Positions 51,980-62,198 of a stretch of DNA of 64,000 bases are shown here, piece after piece. Below the pieces are notes generated by a model. The model was not told the origin of the DNA and ran no database searches. It saw only the letters and a program-made list of their open reading frames with translations. The stretch is taken from assembly GCA_043497085.1 (NCBI GenBank), contig JBIEKI010000009.1; one strand, written 5' to 3'. The position numbers and the translations under genes were made by a program. The stretch comes from Thalassobacillus sp043497085. GTDB lineage: Bacteria > Bacillota > Bacilli > Bacillales > Halobacillaceae. Numbering within the stretch: the first letter of the stretch is position 1; each line of letters starts with the position of its first letter.

Positions 51980-52867
51980 TTATTTTACCCATTCATCTAC
52001 TAATTCCTGGTTTTCTTCGACCCATTTCTTAGCACCATCTAGTGGTTGATCGGCACTTTCGACATAGTCGATCAGTTCAGCGATTTGCTGGTCATTCATC
52101 TTCCAATTTTTCATCCATTCGCTGACTTTCGGATAATCTTCCGCAAATCCTTGTCTGGTCGCATGGTGGATTTTTTCCACGCCACCGTATGTTTTCTTTG
52201 GATCTTCGAGGAATTTTAAATCATATTTTGAGAATACCCAGTGAGGACTCCAGAGCGGCGCCACGATTGGTTCTTTATTCTCGATGGCTTTTCCAATCTC
52301 AGCTATCATCGCCGGCTCAGAGCTTGGCAGTAATTCATAATCCAGATCGTAATCTTTCAGTAATTGTTCCGTCACTTCCATCGTACCCGCGCCAGGATCA
52401 AAACCGACAATTTCTCCCTCAAACTTTTCTTTATGTTTTTTCAGGTCTTCGACACTATTTACTTCTTCTACGTATGTCGGAACGACGAGGCCTACTTTCG
52501 CATTGTCGTACCAGGTAGCTTCAGAGAAATTGACCGTATCTTTATATTCCTTCAGATAATTAGCATCCTGGACTGGTAACCAAACTTCCAGACTGGCATC
52601 CAGGTCGCCACTTTCTAAAGCTTTCATCGTTGTACCCATGTCCACGTTATTTAACTTCACGCTATAACCTTTTTCTTCTAAAATAACCTTCCACATATTT
52701 GTCACAGCAATATTTTCAGCCCAGTTAATTTGACCAATCGTAATTTCTTCATTACTTGCCTCTGCCTGCTCTTTATCTGATGCTTCATCAGAGCTGCCGC
52801 ATGCAGTTAAGATAGCACCCACTATCAGTACTAAAATTAAACTAAGTGCTTTTTTCCAACTCTTCAT
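51980..52867 (-). CDS. Glycine-betaine/proline-betaine-type ABC binding lipoprotein (orphan)
   Basis: 295 residues. Lipobox ILTACGSSD (Cys ~23), then an OpuAC-like fold: EITIGQINWAENIAVTNMWKVILEEKGY, GDLDASLEVWLPVQDANYLKEY and VAPLWSPHWVFSKYDLKFLEDP. The Trp residues are in the places that form the aromatic cage for quaternary ammonium ligands in this family. No ATPase or permease gene is adjacent, so it must use a transporter encoded elsewhere. AGGGGAG precedes the ATG. Confidence 0.9.
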   Translation of the reverse strand: MKSWKKALSLILVLIVGAILTACGSSDEASDKEQAEASNEEITIGQINWAENIAVTNMWKVILEEKGYSVKLNNVDMGTTMKALESGDLDASLEVWLPVQDANYLKEYKDTVNFSEATWYDNAKVGLVVPTYVEEVNSVEDLKKHKEKFEGEIVGFDPGAGTMEVTEQLLKDYDLDYELLPSSEPAMIAEIGKAIENKEPIVAPLWSPHWVFSKYDLKFLEDPKKTYGGVEKIHHATRQGFAEDYPKVSEWMKNWKMNDQQIAELIDYVESADQPLDGAKKWVEENQELVDEWVK

Positions 52868-53391
52868 TAAGAAAAACTCCCCTTTGATTAATTTATATTA
52901 AATCAAAATATTTCAAACGTTAAAATTGTTTGGAAATATTTTAACAATAACACGAAACAAAAACTCATTTCTTATGTAGTCACGCACGCTTTACTGGACC
53001 CGGTAGTTTTACGCATTATTGGACTATCACAGATACATAAGAAAATGAATCAAATAGTTTGTTAAATAATTTTTAAACGTTTTTTACATACTTTATGTTA
53101 ACGCGTTCAGATGAAATGTCAAGGGGAGATCGTGATAATATCTCACACAGATGGCTGTTGATGTTGCTGTCACAAACATCCTGGTTAAAATTAATGTTTT
53201 TCCTGAAAACTTCTTACTAACTTATGCTGCGTAAACAGAAGGATTTATTCCATGTAACAATACCCCAGGAGAACCAGAAAATAGTTCTTCTGATCAAAGT
53301 GCTGTTTGTGGGTAAGACGTGGGTGTTGTACATTTTTTCGCTTTCTATTACGCTTGTTTTAACAAGAAATAAAGGAAGGCGAGTGAACTAA
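52868..53391. other. ~520-bp intergenic region, nothing firm
   Basis: AT-rich divergent region between the betaine-binding protein and SEC-C genes. It must hold both promoters, but none with a convincing -35/-10 pair was found. No repeat copies. Confidence 0.4.
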
Positions 53392-55302
53392 GTGGAGAAG
53401 GTAGGAAGAAATGATCCGTGTCCATGTGGGAGCGGGAAGAAATATAAAAAGTGCTGTGGGAAAACGAATGTAGTGTCTTTTCCTACGCAGCAGGTAGAGG
53501 AAGAACTGGCAAACTTTCAACAACAGTTCCAGGAATATATGTTAGATTATTATCCTTACTTGTTGCCTCACCGGGATCCTAAAACGGATGAAGAGTATTT
53601 CCTGTTCTTGTTGAGCCTGCTTTATCGCGGCATTTTTGAAAAGCAGAAAGATGATAGGACACCTTATCAACATTTTCTGGCGAAACGAAAGAAAAATATC
53701 GTTCGTCCTGCGACGAGAAAAGCGGTGGAGGATTGGGAAAATGGCATTCCTGGTATTTTCCGTCTGGAAAAAATGGAATCCGAAAGCATTGTGGTGATCA
53801 GCGATTATTTCAATAATAATCAGTACCGCATTGATAAGGCATGTATTCCGGTAGATAAGGAAGTCTTCGAAGAGGTTCCTTTTTATATCGGGTTATTATT
53901 GAACTGGGGAGAAATGTACAATTTCCGCCCGCTCGCGATACCGGGCAGTGGGGCCGTCAAAGATCATTATATCCAACAGCTCGAGGAGCGGATGAAACAG
54001 AACGATATTAACACCTCGATGTCTGACTATATAAAAGAGAATTTTGTACAGGAAGTTGAACATTGGGTTTTTGATGCGCCGGATTCCGTGCAGGATATGT
54101 GGGATGGAAGGCCGGAGGAATTGGATGTACTGGCGCTTCTTGATGAACATGTTTCCCCTCACGTGCAACAGGCAGAGGGCTATCATGGTCTTAAACACTT
54201 CTGGCACAGTTTTTGCCAGGAGCACCGCCCCCAAATCAGAAAACCGGCTGTTCTTGCTGCTGCGCTGGAATATTTCATGGTAGCCACGCCATTTTTTGAG
54301 TTGGAGGACTACGATGTCACGCAAAAGCAGATAGCTGAAAAATACCGTGTCAGTACCGGGAGTATTGTACGCAGGTTTGATGAGTTTGAAGACTTCATTT
54401 TTGAACTGATGGATGAGAAGATGGGGGACCAGCCAGAGCCTATACCTCGTAATGTGGAACCGGGCAAAAATGTCGACATGGAGAAAAGCATTTATGAAAT
54501 GCACAAGAAGATCGAAGCGTCAGGGCTTACCAGTACAGATGAAATCAACCGCTTTATGACCGAAATGCAACATGAGCCTTTTATCCCTGCCAATGACCAG
54601 GAACAAGCCCAAATACTTGCTTATGATGCGATGCAAACCGAGGATGTTGACTTAAAAGAGAAGCTCGTCAACGAAGCGTTAGCTTATGATGAATACAATA
54701 TTGATGCGCTCGTCCTCCAGGCCCAAATGGAAGAGGATGATTTGAAAATAGAAACAGGCTTGTTAAAGGCATTGAATAGTGGGCTTCGTTCCTTGCGTGC
54801 GGTGTGGGAAGACGTTGATGAAGACGGAAGTGTCTGGGGGGATATCGAAGCACGTCCGACCCTCCGCGCACAAGAAGCGCTGGCTGATTTTTATAGGGGA
54901 AAAGGGGAAGTAGATAAAGCGATCAATGAGTATGAGTATCTATTGAATTATAACCCGAATGATAACCAGGGGATACGCTTTAAACTGATGACGTTATATT
55001 TAGAACAAAGACAGGTAAAGAAGGCGCGAGAGCTTTTGGAGAATTATCCGGAAGATCATACGGTGGACTTGTACTATGCAACAGTGTTAATTGAAATTTT
55101 AGAAGGAAGCTCTTATGAAGAAATAAAGGATACGCTGGACAGAGCATTTGAGAATAACATGTATGTCATGAGTTTCATTACAGGGAAGATTGAGCTTCCT
55201 GAAGAAATACCGGACCAGTATACACCAGGATCTCTGGAAGAAGCTATCGTCTATTATCATCGAAATAAAAATCTCTGGGATTCTATCCCTCTACCGGACT
55301 GA
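53392..55302 (+). CDS. SEC-C motif protein with HTH-like segment and C-terminal TPR repeats
   Basis: 636 residues. The N-terminal SEC-C zinc motif [19 protein letters not shown] (~5-23) is the type found at the end of SecA. A central region includes an HTH-like [24 protein letters not shown] (~315-340), followed by an acidic linker and TPR-like helices ([32 protein letters not shown], then [21 protein letters not shown]). Likely a large adaptor or scaffold; function unknown. GTG 53392 with a somewhat distant GGAAGG. A strong terminator follows. Confidence 0.85.
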   Translation: MEKVGRNDPCPCGSGKKYKKCCGKTNVVSFPTQQVEEELANFQQQFQEYMLDYYPYLLPHRDPKTDEEYFLFLLSLLYRGIFEKQKDDRTPYQHFLAKRKKNIVRPATRKAVEDWENGIPGIFRLEKMESESIVVISDYFNNNQYRIDKACIPVDKEVFEEVPFYIGLLLNWGEMYNFRPLAIPGSGAVKDHYIQQLEERMKQNDINTSMSDYIKENFVQEVEHWVFDAPDSVQDMWDGRPEELDVLALLDEHVSPHVQQAEGYHGLKHFWHSFCQEHRPQIRKPAVLAAALEYFMVATPFFELEDYDVTQKQIAEKYRVSTGSIVRRFDEFEDFIFELMDEKMGDQPEPIPRNVEPGKNVDMEKSIYEMHKKIEASGLTSTDEINRFMTEMQHEPFIPANDQEQAQILAYDAMQTEDVDLKEKLVNEALAYDEYNIDALVLQAQMEEDDLKIETGLLKALNSGLRSLRAVWEDVDEDGSVWGDIEARPTLRAQEALADFYRGKGEVDKAINEYEYLLNYNPNDNQGIRFKLMTLYLEQRQVKKARELLENYPEDHTVDLYYATVLIEILEGSSYEEIKDTLDRAFENNMYVMSFITGKIELPEEIPDQYTPGSLEEAIVYYHRNKNLWDSIPLPD

Positions 55303-55316
55303 AATACAATAATACT

Positions 55317-55356
55317 ACCCCGGGAAAACCAGAAAATGGTTATCCCGGGGTTTTTT
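55317..55356. terminator. Terminator after the SEC-C gene
   Basis: ACCCCGGGA...TCCCGGGGT stem with inner AACC/GGTT, then TTTTTT. Also lies ten bp beyond the 3' end of the convergent GntR gene. Confidence 0.88.
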
Positions 55357-55366
55357 ATAGGAGTAT

Positions 55367-56038
55367 TTATTGGACAATTTCTCCATATGAATACTGCTCA
55401 TCAATCGTATCCATCTGTTTTAATACTTCATCTCTTCCGTGGTAAATATGTTCATGCATGGCGACACGGGCTCGTTCCATATCTTGTTCTTCGATTGCTT
55501 GGAGAAGAGTTTTGTGAGCATCGAGGGAACGTCTCAACTGCTCCTCGTTAAACCAGTAGAAGGAACGGAATATTAATGGAACAACGACTACTTTGGAAAT
55601 ATGGGAATAAATGTGCAGGTTCTGAGAAGCTTTGATGACGGCGTTATGGAATTGATGATTGATATCCAGAATATTCTCAATCGTCGTCTCCCCATTTTTG
55701 ATATAACTGTCGATCGCCTGATCATAGGAGTCGTTGGCGAGGCGTATATTTTCAAGATCATTTTCGTTACGATGGATGGCTGCCTGGGCAGCTGCGTATC
55801 CTTCCAGAAGTGTTCGCAGGTCATAGATTTGCTGGATGTCTTTTTTAGTGAAATGGCGGACGCGTACGCCCCGTTTCATGGAAACCGTCAGCCCCTCGGA
55901 CTCTAATTGTTTCAGCGCTTCCCGGATCGGTGTCCGGCTAGTCTTTAGTTTATTTGCTAAGTATTCTTCTGTCAGCCGCATTTTTGGCGGAAACTCTCCA
56001 TGGATGATGGAGCGTTTAATTGATTCATAAACTGTCAT
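55367..56038 (-). CDS. GntR-family regulator with FCD domain
   Basis: 223 residues. Winged helix TVYESIKRSIIHGEFPPKMRLTEEYLANKLKTSRTPIREALKQLESEGL, then an all-helical FCD ligand domain (DLRTLLEGYAAAQAAI; NHQFHNAVIKAS with metal-ligand His; DAHKTLLQAIEEQDMERARVAMHEHI). FCD regulators commonly sense organic acids. GGGGAGG precedes the ATG. Three TTGTATACAA sites lie between it and the divergent acyl-CoA operon it should control. Confidence 0.92.
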   Translation of the reverse strand: MTVYESIKRSIIHGEFPPKMRLTEEYLANKLKTSRTPIREALKQLESEGLTVSMKRGVRVRHFTKKDIQQIYDLRTLLEGYAAAQAAIHRNENDLENIRLANDSYDQAIDSYIKNGETTIENILDINHQFHNAVIKASQNLHIYSHISKVVVVPLIFRSFYWFNEEQLRRSLDAHKTLLQAIEEQDMERARVAMHEHIYHGRDEVLKQMDTIDEQYSYGEIVQ

Positions 56039-56060
56039 GGACTAACCTCCCCTGCATTCA

Positions 56061-56178
56061 TTGTATACAAACAGATAGCTTCATTCAATCACATATAGGT
56101 ACTTGTATACAAAAGAGGGTAATTTAAGCTTATTTTCCACTATTTTCATAGACTATGTTGAAAGTTTGTATACAAACT
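56061..56178. promoter_or_regulatory. Three GntR-type operators and operon promoter
   Basis: TTGTATACAA occurs at 56061-56070, 56103-56112 and 56166-56175; the third is extended to AGTTTGTATACAAACT (56163-56178). Spacings of 42 and 63 bp are four and six helical turns. The core equals that of the B. subtilis gluconate GntR operator. The third site lies between TTGAAA (56158-56163) and TAGGAT (56181-56186), a promoter with 17-bp spacing for the plus-strand operon. Confidence 0.8.
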
Positions 56179-56287
56179 GTTAGGATATAACACAACATTC
56201 AGAAAATTATTATATTTTCAGCAAGAAAGAAAGCGTTACCAAGACAGCATTAGAGAAGTAGCTATCATCGATAAAGGGGTGTTGGAT

Positions 56288-57481
56288 GTGCAAAGTTTAG
56301 AAGGTGTCAAAGTATTGGAGATGGGAAGCTTGATTGCCGGACCATTCGCAGGAAGACTGATGGCTGAGAACGGGGCGGATGTCATCAAAGTGGAACCGCC
56401 GAAAAAAGGTGATCCACTCCGGGACTGGAGGCACGTGTATGAAGGGACGTCGTTATGGTGGAGACTCCAGTCGAGAAACAAGAAGTCGATCACTGTGGAT
56501 CTGAAAAGTGAAGAAGGGCAGGAAATCATCAAGTCTTTGATCAAAGAATGCGATATCCTCATCGAAAACTTCCGACCAGGCACGCTGGAAAAATGGAACC
56601 TTGGCTATGATGAATTGTCTGCCATCAATCCGGGTCTGATTATGGTGAGAGTTTCTGGCTATGGCCAGACCGGACCGTATCGTGACAAGCCGGGCTTTGG
56701 CAGTGTCGGAGAATCGATGGGAGGCCTTCGTCACCTGACCGGTTATCCGGGTCAGGCGCCAACGCGGGTTGGGGTCAGCCTTGGGGATTCTGTTGCTGCT
56801 ATGTATGCCGTGATCGGTGCGATGATGGCGATCTATCATCGCGATGTGAATGGTACAGGTAAAGGACAGGTGATTGATGTGGCACTGTACGAAGCTGTGT
56901 TCAGTCTGTTGGAAGGTGCGCTTCCTGAATTTGATAAAGTTGGCGCTGTCCGCGAACGTACAGGGACCTCCTTGCCAGGCATCGCACCATCGAATACATA
57001 CAAATGCAGGGATGGTAAATACGTGGTCATCGGTGGTAATGGCGATGCAATTTTCAAACGGCTGATGGAAGTAGTGGGACGTCCAGAGCTTGGGGAGGAT
57101 GAGCGCTACCAGAGCAACAGCGGCCGTGCGGCTGATGCTGATTTTCTCGATGAAGTGATTGAGGCATGGACAAAAACAGTTGATTTTGAAACCGCTTTAG
57201 AAAAACTCGATGAAGCTCGCGTACCTGCCGGACCAATTTACAGCATTGAAGATATCGTCAATGATCCACATTACTTGAGCAGGAAAATGATTCAGAACTT
57301 CCAGCTCAATAAAGAAGAGTCGTTGAAGATTCCTGGGGTGGTGCCAAAGATGAGTGAAACTCCAGGAGAGACGAAGTGGCTTGGACCGGAGCTAGGACAG
57401 CACACAGAAGAAGTGATGAAAGACTGGCTGACGTATGATGAAGAAAAAATCGCCGCATTGAAAGCACACGGTATCATTTAG
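56288..57481 (+). CDS. Class III (CaiB/BaiF-type) CoA-transferase
   Basis: 397 residues from GTG 56288 (AAAGGGG upstream; TTG 56282 or GTG 56279 possible). LEGVKVLEMGSLIAGPFAGRLMAENGADVIKVEPP at the start, RNKKSITVDLKSEEGQEIIKSLIKECDILIENFRPG, and the GYGQTGPYRDKPGF stretch with the catalytic Asp region downstream (VGVSLGDSVAAMYAV). It moves CoA from a donor such as succinyl-CoA to a carboxylic acid. First gene of the operon; the lyase gene follows by 15 bp. Confidence 0.92.
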   Translation: MQSLEGVKVLEMGSLIAGPFAGRLMAENGADVIKVEPPKKGDPLRDWRHVYEGTSLWWRLQSRNKKSITVDLKSEEGQEIIKSLIKECDILIENFRPGTLEKWNLGYDELSAINPGLIMVRVSGYGQTGPYRDKPGFGSVGESMGGLRHLTGYPGQAPTRVGVSLGDSVAAMYAVIGAMMAIYHRDVNGTGKGQVIDVALYEAVFSLLEGALPEFDKVGAVRERTGTSLPGIAPSNTYKCRDGKYVVIGGNGDAIFKRLMEVVGRPELGEDERYQSNSGRAADADFLDEVIEAWTKTVDFETALEKLDEARVPAGPIYSIEDIVNDPHYLSRKMIQNFQLNKEESLKIPGVVPKMSETPGETKWLGPELGQHTEEVMKDWLTYDEEKIAALKAHGII

Positions 57482-57496
57482 AAAGGAGGAGAAGGC

Positions 57497-58417
57497 GTGA
57501 CACGGATTTTTATTCAGGAAGTAGCAACGAGGGACGGCTTCCAGATGGAAGAGCGGTTTATACCGACGGATGAAAAAATCGCGTTGATTGACAGGCTGAG
57601 TGATTCGGGTGTGGACAAAATCGAAGTGACCTCATTCGTTTCCCCAAAAGCGATTCCGAATTTGCGCGATGCTGAGGAAGTGATGAGTGGAATCAAGCGT
57701 AAGGATGGGGTCACTTACACGACGTTAATTCCGAACGTCAGAGGAGCTGAGCGAGCGGCAGCGTGTCGGGCTGATGAGGTTAACCTCGTTGCTTCTGTCA
57801 GTGAAACCCATAACAGAAAAAATGTAAGAAGAACTGTCGATGAGTCATTTGCCAGCTTTAAAGAAATTGCGGATTACCTTTCCGGCACAGGTATTACCAT
57901 CAATGGAACACTTGCCACGACATTCGGATGCCCGTTTGAAGGTTCGATTGATGAGAAGCGAGTCCTGGAGCTGGCGGAAAGCTATCTTGATCTTGGTGCA
58001 AGTGGTATCACTCTTGCCGATACGACAGGGATGGCGACCCCGAATCAGGTACATGATCTTTGTGAAAAAGTGCTGGAGCGCTGGCCTGATCTCCCGATAA
58101 CCCTTCATTTTCATAATACAAGAGGGATGGGGCTCGCTAACGTCATCGAAGGAATCCGGGCAGGCGTATCAAGGTACGATGCTTCGCTAGGTGGATTGGG
58201 CGGCTGTCCATTCGCTCCGGGGGCAACCGGGAATATTTGCACTGAAGATCTTGTCCACATGCTTACTTTTATGAGCTATGAAATGAATGCTGATTTGGAT
58301 AAGCTGATTGCGCTATCCAAACAACTTGAAACCTTAGTAGGCCACGAAGTGCCAGGACAGGTCATTAAAGCGGGGAAAATCACGGACTTACATACTAGTC
58401 CAGCGCATTCTAAATAA
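57497..58417 (+). CDS. Hydroxymethylglutaryl-CoA lyase-like enzyme
   Basis: 306 residues. HMGL-like TIM barrel: IQEVATRDGFQMEERFIPTDEKIALIDRLSDSGVDKIEVTSFVSPKAIPNL, metal-binding HFHNTRGMGLANV, and the signature GLGGCPFAPGATGNICTEDLVHML with the catalytic Cys. It cleaves HMG-CoA to acetyl-CoA and acetoacetate, or a related 3-hydroxy-acyl-CoA. GTG follows AAAGGAGGAG. Paired with the CoA-transferase, it suggests degradation of free hydroxymethylglutarate or a similar branched hydroxy acid. Confidence 0.9.
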   Translation: MTRIFIQEVATRDGFQMEERFIPTDEKIALIDRLSDSGVDKIEVTSFVSPKAIPNLRDAEEVMSGIKRKDGVTYTTLIPNVRGAERAAACRADEVNLVASVSETHNRKNVRRTVDESFASFKEIADYLSGTGITINGTLATTFGCPFEGSIDEKRVLELAESYLDLGASGITLADTTGMATPNQVHDLCEKVLERWPDLPITLHFHNTRGMGLANVIEGIRAGVSRYDASLGGLGGCPFAPGATGNICTEDLVHMLTFMSYEMNADLDKLIALSKQLETLVGHEVPGQVIKAGKITDLHTSPAHSK

Positions 58418-58491
58418 GAAGAATTCAGTCACACCTATCTTTTTTTATCCTTATCTATCTGAAAATTTTGAAATAAGAGGAGGCATCATGT

Positions 58492-58743
58492 ATGTCAACT
58501 GAAAAAAGAGAACCGATCAAAAACCCGAGGATCTGGATCATATTAGGAATATTACTAGCGATGATCACACCGTGGTATTTCCCGGAGAGCTTTGGTGAAA
58601 TACTCGTGTACGGAGTCCCGCTTTGGGCTGTGATTATCATTATTTCGTCGTTATTATTGTCTGCTTATCTGTCATATGTGATGAAGTATCATTGGATGTT
58701 GGAAGAAGATGAGGAAGAAGCCGAACAGAAAGGAGCGAAATAA
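58492..58743 (+). CDS. Small membrane partner of the sodium:solute symporter (DUF3311-like)
   Basis: 83 residues, two hydrophobic segments (PRIWIILGILLAMITPWYF; VPLWAVIIIISSLLLSAYLSYV) and an acidic tail. Small proteins of this form precede SSS-family symporters. It ends 3 bp before the symporter gene. ATG 58492 follows AAGAGGAGG. Confidence 0.8.
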   Translation: MSTEKREPIKNPRIWIILGILLAMITPWYFPESFGEILVYGVPLWAVIIIISSLLLSAYLSYVMKYHWMLEEDEEEAEQKGAK

Positions 58744-58746
58744 ATT

Positions 58747-60234
58747 ATGGAATTAGCATTCTCAGGTTGGTCCGGTATTTTGATTCTTGCTATGTATGGG
58801 TTAATCATGCTTGGCGTCGGTGTTGTTACTTATTTGCGCAACCGACATATCCACCAAAGTCTCGATGAATATTACCTTGGCGGAAGAGGGCTGGGTGTCA
58901 TGGTCCTGTTCTTCACTTTTTTTGCCACACAATACAGTGGTAATACCGTCGTCGGTTATCCACCATCCGCTTACCGGATGGGCTATGAATACTTAGTATC
59001 TGTTCCATTTTTTATCACAATCATTATGGCATACTTATTGTTCGCTCCCCGATTATACAGACTTGGAAAAAAATACAAACTCATAACGCCCGCCCAGTGG
59101 TTTGAAAAGCGTTACAAGTCAAAAGCGGTAACGATTCTTGCTGCGTTATTGATGCTTTATGGACTGGGTAATTACTTGCTGGAGCAGCTTGTAGCAATCG
59201 GCCAGGGTGTATCCGGTTTGACGGGCGGCACGATTCCTTATCAGGTAGGCGTCGTTTTTTTCGTCATTATCATGGTCATCTATGGCTGGCTTGGTGGAAT
59301 GCGTTCGGTGGCCTATACAGATACGATGCAGGGGATAGCGCTGTTATTTGGTGTGTTCATGCTGTTGATCGGTTCTATCGTTTATTTTGGCGGCTTACCA
59401 ACGTCAGCGGATTATATGCAAGCCTACTCTCCGGAAAAGTTAGGTGTTCCTGATGGTCCCGCTGTAGTAAATTGGTTTAGTTTACTGGTTCTTATAGGAA
59501 TTGGAGCAGCCGTTTATCCTCACGCCATCCAGCGGATATTTTCTGCAAAAAGTGAGCGTACGCTGAAGAAGTCTTTCAGCAGAATGGCCTGGATGCCGTT
59601 CCTTACTGCCGGTGTGGTATTCGTTATCGGTATCATCGGGATCAATGCTTATCCTGGTTTGACGGAGTCCGAATCGGAACAGCTGGTAGGGATGATGGCC
59701 AGTGCAGTCGCGAGTCAGAACGTCGTTTTCTATTGGGCAATGGTTCTCTTATTTGGCGGTGTCATTGCAGCGATTGTGTCAACTGCTGATTCCGTGTTGC
59801 TCACATTTTCATCGATTATTTCTAACGACTTGTACGGAAGCTATATCAATCCGGAAGCTCCCGAGAAGAAGAAGCTGTTGGTTGGAAAATTAGTAGGGCT
59901 TGTGGCTGTCGGAATATTGATATTGGTTGCCTGGTTCCCGCCTGGAACCCTGTATCAGATATTCGTTCTGAAATTTGAGCTGCTGGTTCAAATAGCTCCT
60001 GGACTAATCCTCGGGCTGTACTGGAACCGGCTTCATTCAAAAGCCGTCTTTGCCGGTATGCTTGTCGGTACGATCATCGCATCCTCAATGACGTTGTTCG
60101 GTCTTTCCTATTTTGGTGTTGCAAATGGCTTATGGGGTCTGCTTGTCAACATAGGTATCTGTGTAGTAGGAAGCCTGGTTATGAGTGTTTCCGTCGTTGA
60201 GGAAAAAGAAGCGAAGCAAGTCATTGGCATGTAA
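58747..60234 (+). CDS. Sodium:solute symporter (SSS) family transporter
   Basis: 495 residues, about thirteen hydrophobic segments. SSS patterns: DEYYLGGRGLGVMVLFFTFFATQYSGNTVVGYPPSAYRMG, WLGGMRSVAYTDTMQG, HAIQRIFSAKSERTLKKS and GGVIAAIVSTADSVLLTFSSIISNDLY. Context points to uptake of the organic acid degraded by the CoA-transferase and lyase. Coupled to the small partner gene by a 3-bp gap. Confidence 0.92.
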   Translation: MELAFSGWSGILILAMYGLIMLGVGVVTYLRNRHIHQSLDEYYLGGRGLGVMVLFFTFFATQYSGNTVVGYPPSAYRMGYEYLVSVPFFITIIMAYLLFAPRLYRLGKKYKLITPAQWFEKRYKSKAVTILAALLMLYGLGNYLLEQLVAIGQGVSGLTGGTIPYQVGVVFFVIIMVIYGWLGGMRSVAYTDTMQGIALLFGVFMLLIGSIVYFGGLPTSADYMQAYSPEKLGVPDGPAVVNWFSLLVLIGIGAAVYPHAIQRIFSAKSERTLKKSFSRMAWMPFLTAGVVFVIGIIGINAYPGLTESESEQLVGMMASAVASQNVVFYWAMVLLFGGVIAAIVSTADSVLLTFSSIISNDLYGSYINPEAPEKKKLLVGKLVGLVAVGILILVAWFPPGTLYQIFVLKFELLVQIAPGLILGLYWNRLHSKAVFAGMLVGTIIASSMTLFGLSYFGVANGLWGLLVNIGICVVGSLVMSVSVVEEKEAKQVIGM

Positions 60235-60291
60235 CATTAAATAGGTTTAGTCTCTATTTATAGCAGTTTGATAGAAAAGAGATGAAGCACA

Positions 60292-61542
60292 ATGGAAAAA
60301 CCTGCAACAACACTCACACCAGCGAACAGGTCCGAACCGTGGCGAATGCTTCTGTGGCTCTTGATGGCGCAAATTATGGTGGCGTTCATCGGGCGCAGCC
60401 TCGGACCGCTTGGTGTACTGATTGAAGAGGATCTTTCGTTGACAAAAGCACAAGTCGGACTGCTTCCGTCTGCCCTGTTCCTGGGGCAGGCGGTTGCCTC
60501 TATTCCGACTGGTTTCTTAGCGGATCGCTTCGGCTCCAGGCCACTATTGATGGTAATGTCGGTGACGTTAGGTGTCAGCTTTTTATTGATGACCCTGCAG
60601 CATAACTATGTATTGGTATTGCTGTTGATTATGATTGGCGGGATCGGCTATGGCGGGATGCATCCGACCACCAATCGTGGGATCGTCTACTGGCATGTGC
60701 AAAAACAAAGAGGGACTGCGATGGGCATCAAGCAGATGGGTATCACCTTCGGGTCGACCTTAGCGGCCATTTTATTATTGCCTTTGGCTGAGACACACGG
60801 CTGGAGAATTGTCGTGTTGCTCGCTTGTATCGTGCTGATTGTTACGGGAGTTATTGCTTATTTTCTTTACCGGGATCCTGAGCAGGAGAAGCATGCCGTT
60901 AAAGCGGTGCCAGAGAGTACATTCAAATCGATAGCCGCGATGACAAAAAACAAAGCATTGCTGTTGATCAGCCTGTGTGCGATGGGAATCAATGGCTCGC
61001 AGATGGCTTTGAATACATACCTTGTTCTGTTTACCTATGAACAGCTCGGCATCAATCTAGTCTTAGCCGGCCTGTTGCTTGTCGTTTCCGAGGTGGGTGG
61101 TTCGGTTGGACGGATCGGCTGGGGTGTCATCAGTGACCGTGTCTTTGGCGGGGAGCGGCTGAAAGTGATGGCCATCATTGTGACAATCACGCTGATCGCC
61201 AGTGCGGTTGTGGCATTTTTACCATCGGGAACGCCTTATGGACTGCTTGTTCCATTGTTTTTTGTGTTTGGGTTTGCTGTGTCCGGTTTCAATGGTATCT
61301 GGATGAATCTCGCTTCTGAACTGGTACCGAAAGAGCAGGCCGGTCTATCAAGCGGGTTCAGTATTACGCTCGGATCCATGGGAGTTATTTTTCTGCCTCC
61401 ATTGTTTGGGCTCGTCGTCGACCAGACGCAAGGGTATACATTTGGCTGGCTGTTGATCTCATTCTTGATGGTAATTGTCATGATGTTATTAACCCTCCTG
61501 AATAAGTTGAAAAAAGAGCAGCAATCCGCTCGGAGTCATTAA
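60292..61542 (+). CDS. Major facilitator superfamily transporter
   Basis: 416 residues, twelve hydrophobic segments. MFS loop motif GFLADRFGSRPLLMVM between helices 2 and 3; GIGYGGMHPTTNRGIVYWHVQKQRGTAMGIKQMGITFG; second-half WGVISDRVFGGERLK. The form resembles anion:cation (organic-acid) MFS carriers. A second transporter in the same operon could carry a related acid or export a product. GAAAAGAGATGAAG precedes ATG 60292, a weak site. Confidence 0.9.
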   Translation: MEKPATTLTPANRSEPWRMLLWLLMAQIMVAFIGRSLGPLGVLIEEDLSLTKAQVGLLPSALFLGQAVASIPTGFLADRFGSRPLLMVMSVTLGVSFLLMTLQHNYVLVLLLIMIGGIGYGGMHPTTNRGIVYWHVQKQRGTAMGIKQMGITFGSTLAAILLLPLAETHGWRIVVLLACIVLIVTGVIAYFLYRDPEQEKHAVKAVPESTFKSIAAMTKNKALLLISLCAMGINGSQMALNTYLVLFTYEQLGINLVLAGLLLVVSEVGGSVGRIGWGVISDRVFGGERLKVMAIIVTITLIASAVVAFLPSGTPYGLLVPLFFVFGFAVSGFNGIWMNLASELVPKEQAGLSSGFSITLGSMGVIFLPPLFGLVVDQTQGYTFGWLLISFLMVIVMMLLTLLNKLKKEQQSARSH

Positions 61543-61568
61543 TAGAATAGGAAAGGAGCCATGAAACA

Positions 61569-62177
61569 GTGAAATTCAATCCAACTGAACTGGAAACAAA
61601 CCAAGTATATAAACTATTATCGGGAGCTGTCGTACCACGTCCGATTGCCTGGGTGTCGACCATTTCAAATGATAATGTATTGAACCTGGCTCCCTACAGC
61701 TTTTTTACCGTTGCTTCGAGAAATCCGCCGATGCTTTGTATTTCGGTTGGTCCGGGAGTTGGCGAGCGGACTGGGACGGTCAAAGATACGCTGACCAATA
61801 TCCGGAATACAGTGGAATTCGTCATCAACATAGCGACCACCCCATTAGGGAATGAATTGCAAAAAACGGCCGACAACCTCCCGAGCGAAGTTGATGAATT
61901 TGAAGAAGCGGGGCTCACTCCTGTTGCCAGTGAACTCGTGAAACCAATGCGTGTGCAGGAAGCACCGATTCAAATGGAGTGCCGGCTGCATCAAATCATC
62001 CCACTCGGCAGCGATCATTTAGTGATTGGCGAGATGGTAATGTATCATATTAAAAAAGAATGTTATCAGGAAGCCTATAAAGTGAACTTGGAAACTCTGC
62101 GTCCGCTCGGCCGGCTGGCCAGCCAGTTCAGCGAAAGCAGGGACTTTTTCACACTTCCGAAAAGCGATTTGAAATAG
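61569..62177 (+). CDS. Flavin reductase family protein (FMN-binding split barrel)
   Basis: 202 residues. KLLSGAVVPRPIAWVSTISNDNVLNLAPYSFFTVASRNPPMLCISVG is the hallmark of the flavin-reductase-like domain; NTVEFVINIATTPLGNEL and LGSDHLVIGEMVMYHI follow. Some members reduce FMN for a monooxygenase, others are hydrolases. GTG 61569 follows AAAGGAG. It lies in the CoA-transferase operon, role there unknown. Confidence 0.88.
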   Translation: MKFNPTELETNQVYKLLSGAVVPRPIAWVSTISNDNVLNLAPYSFFTVASRNPPMLCISVGPGVGERTGTVKDTLTNIRNTVEFVINIATTPLGNELQKTADNLPSEVDEFEEAGLTPVASELVKPMRVQEAPIQMECRLHQIIPLGSDHLVIGEMVMYHIKKECYQEAYKVNLETLRPLGRLASQFSESRDFFTLPKSDLK

Positions 62178-62198
62178 TTTTGTAGAAGGAGATTCCCT

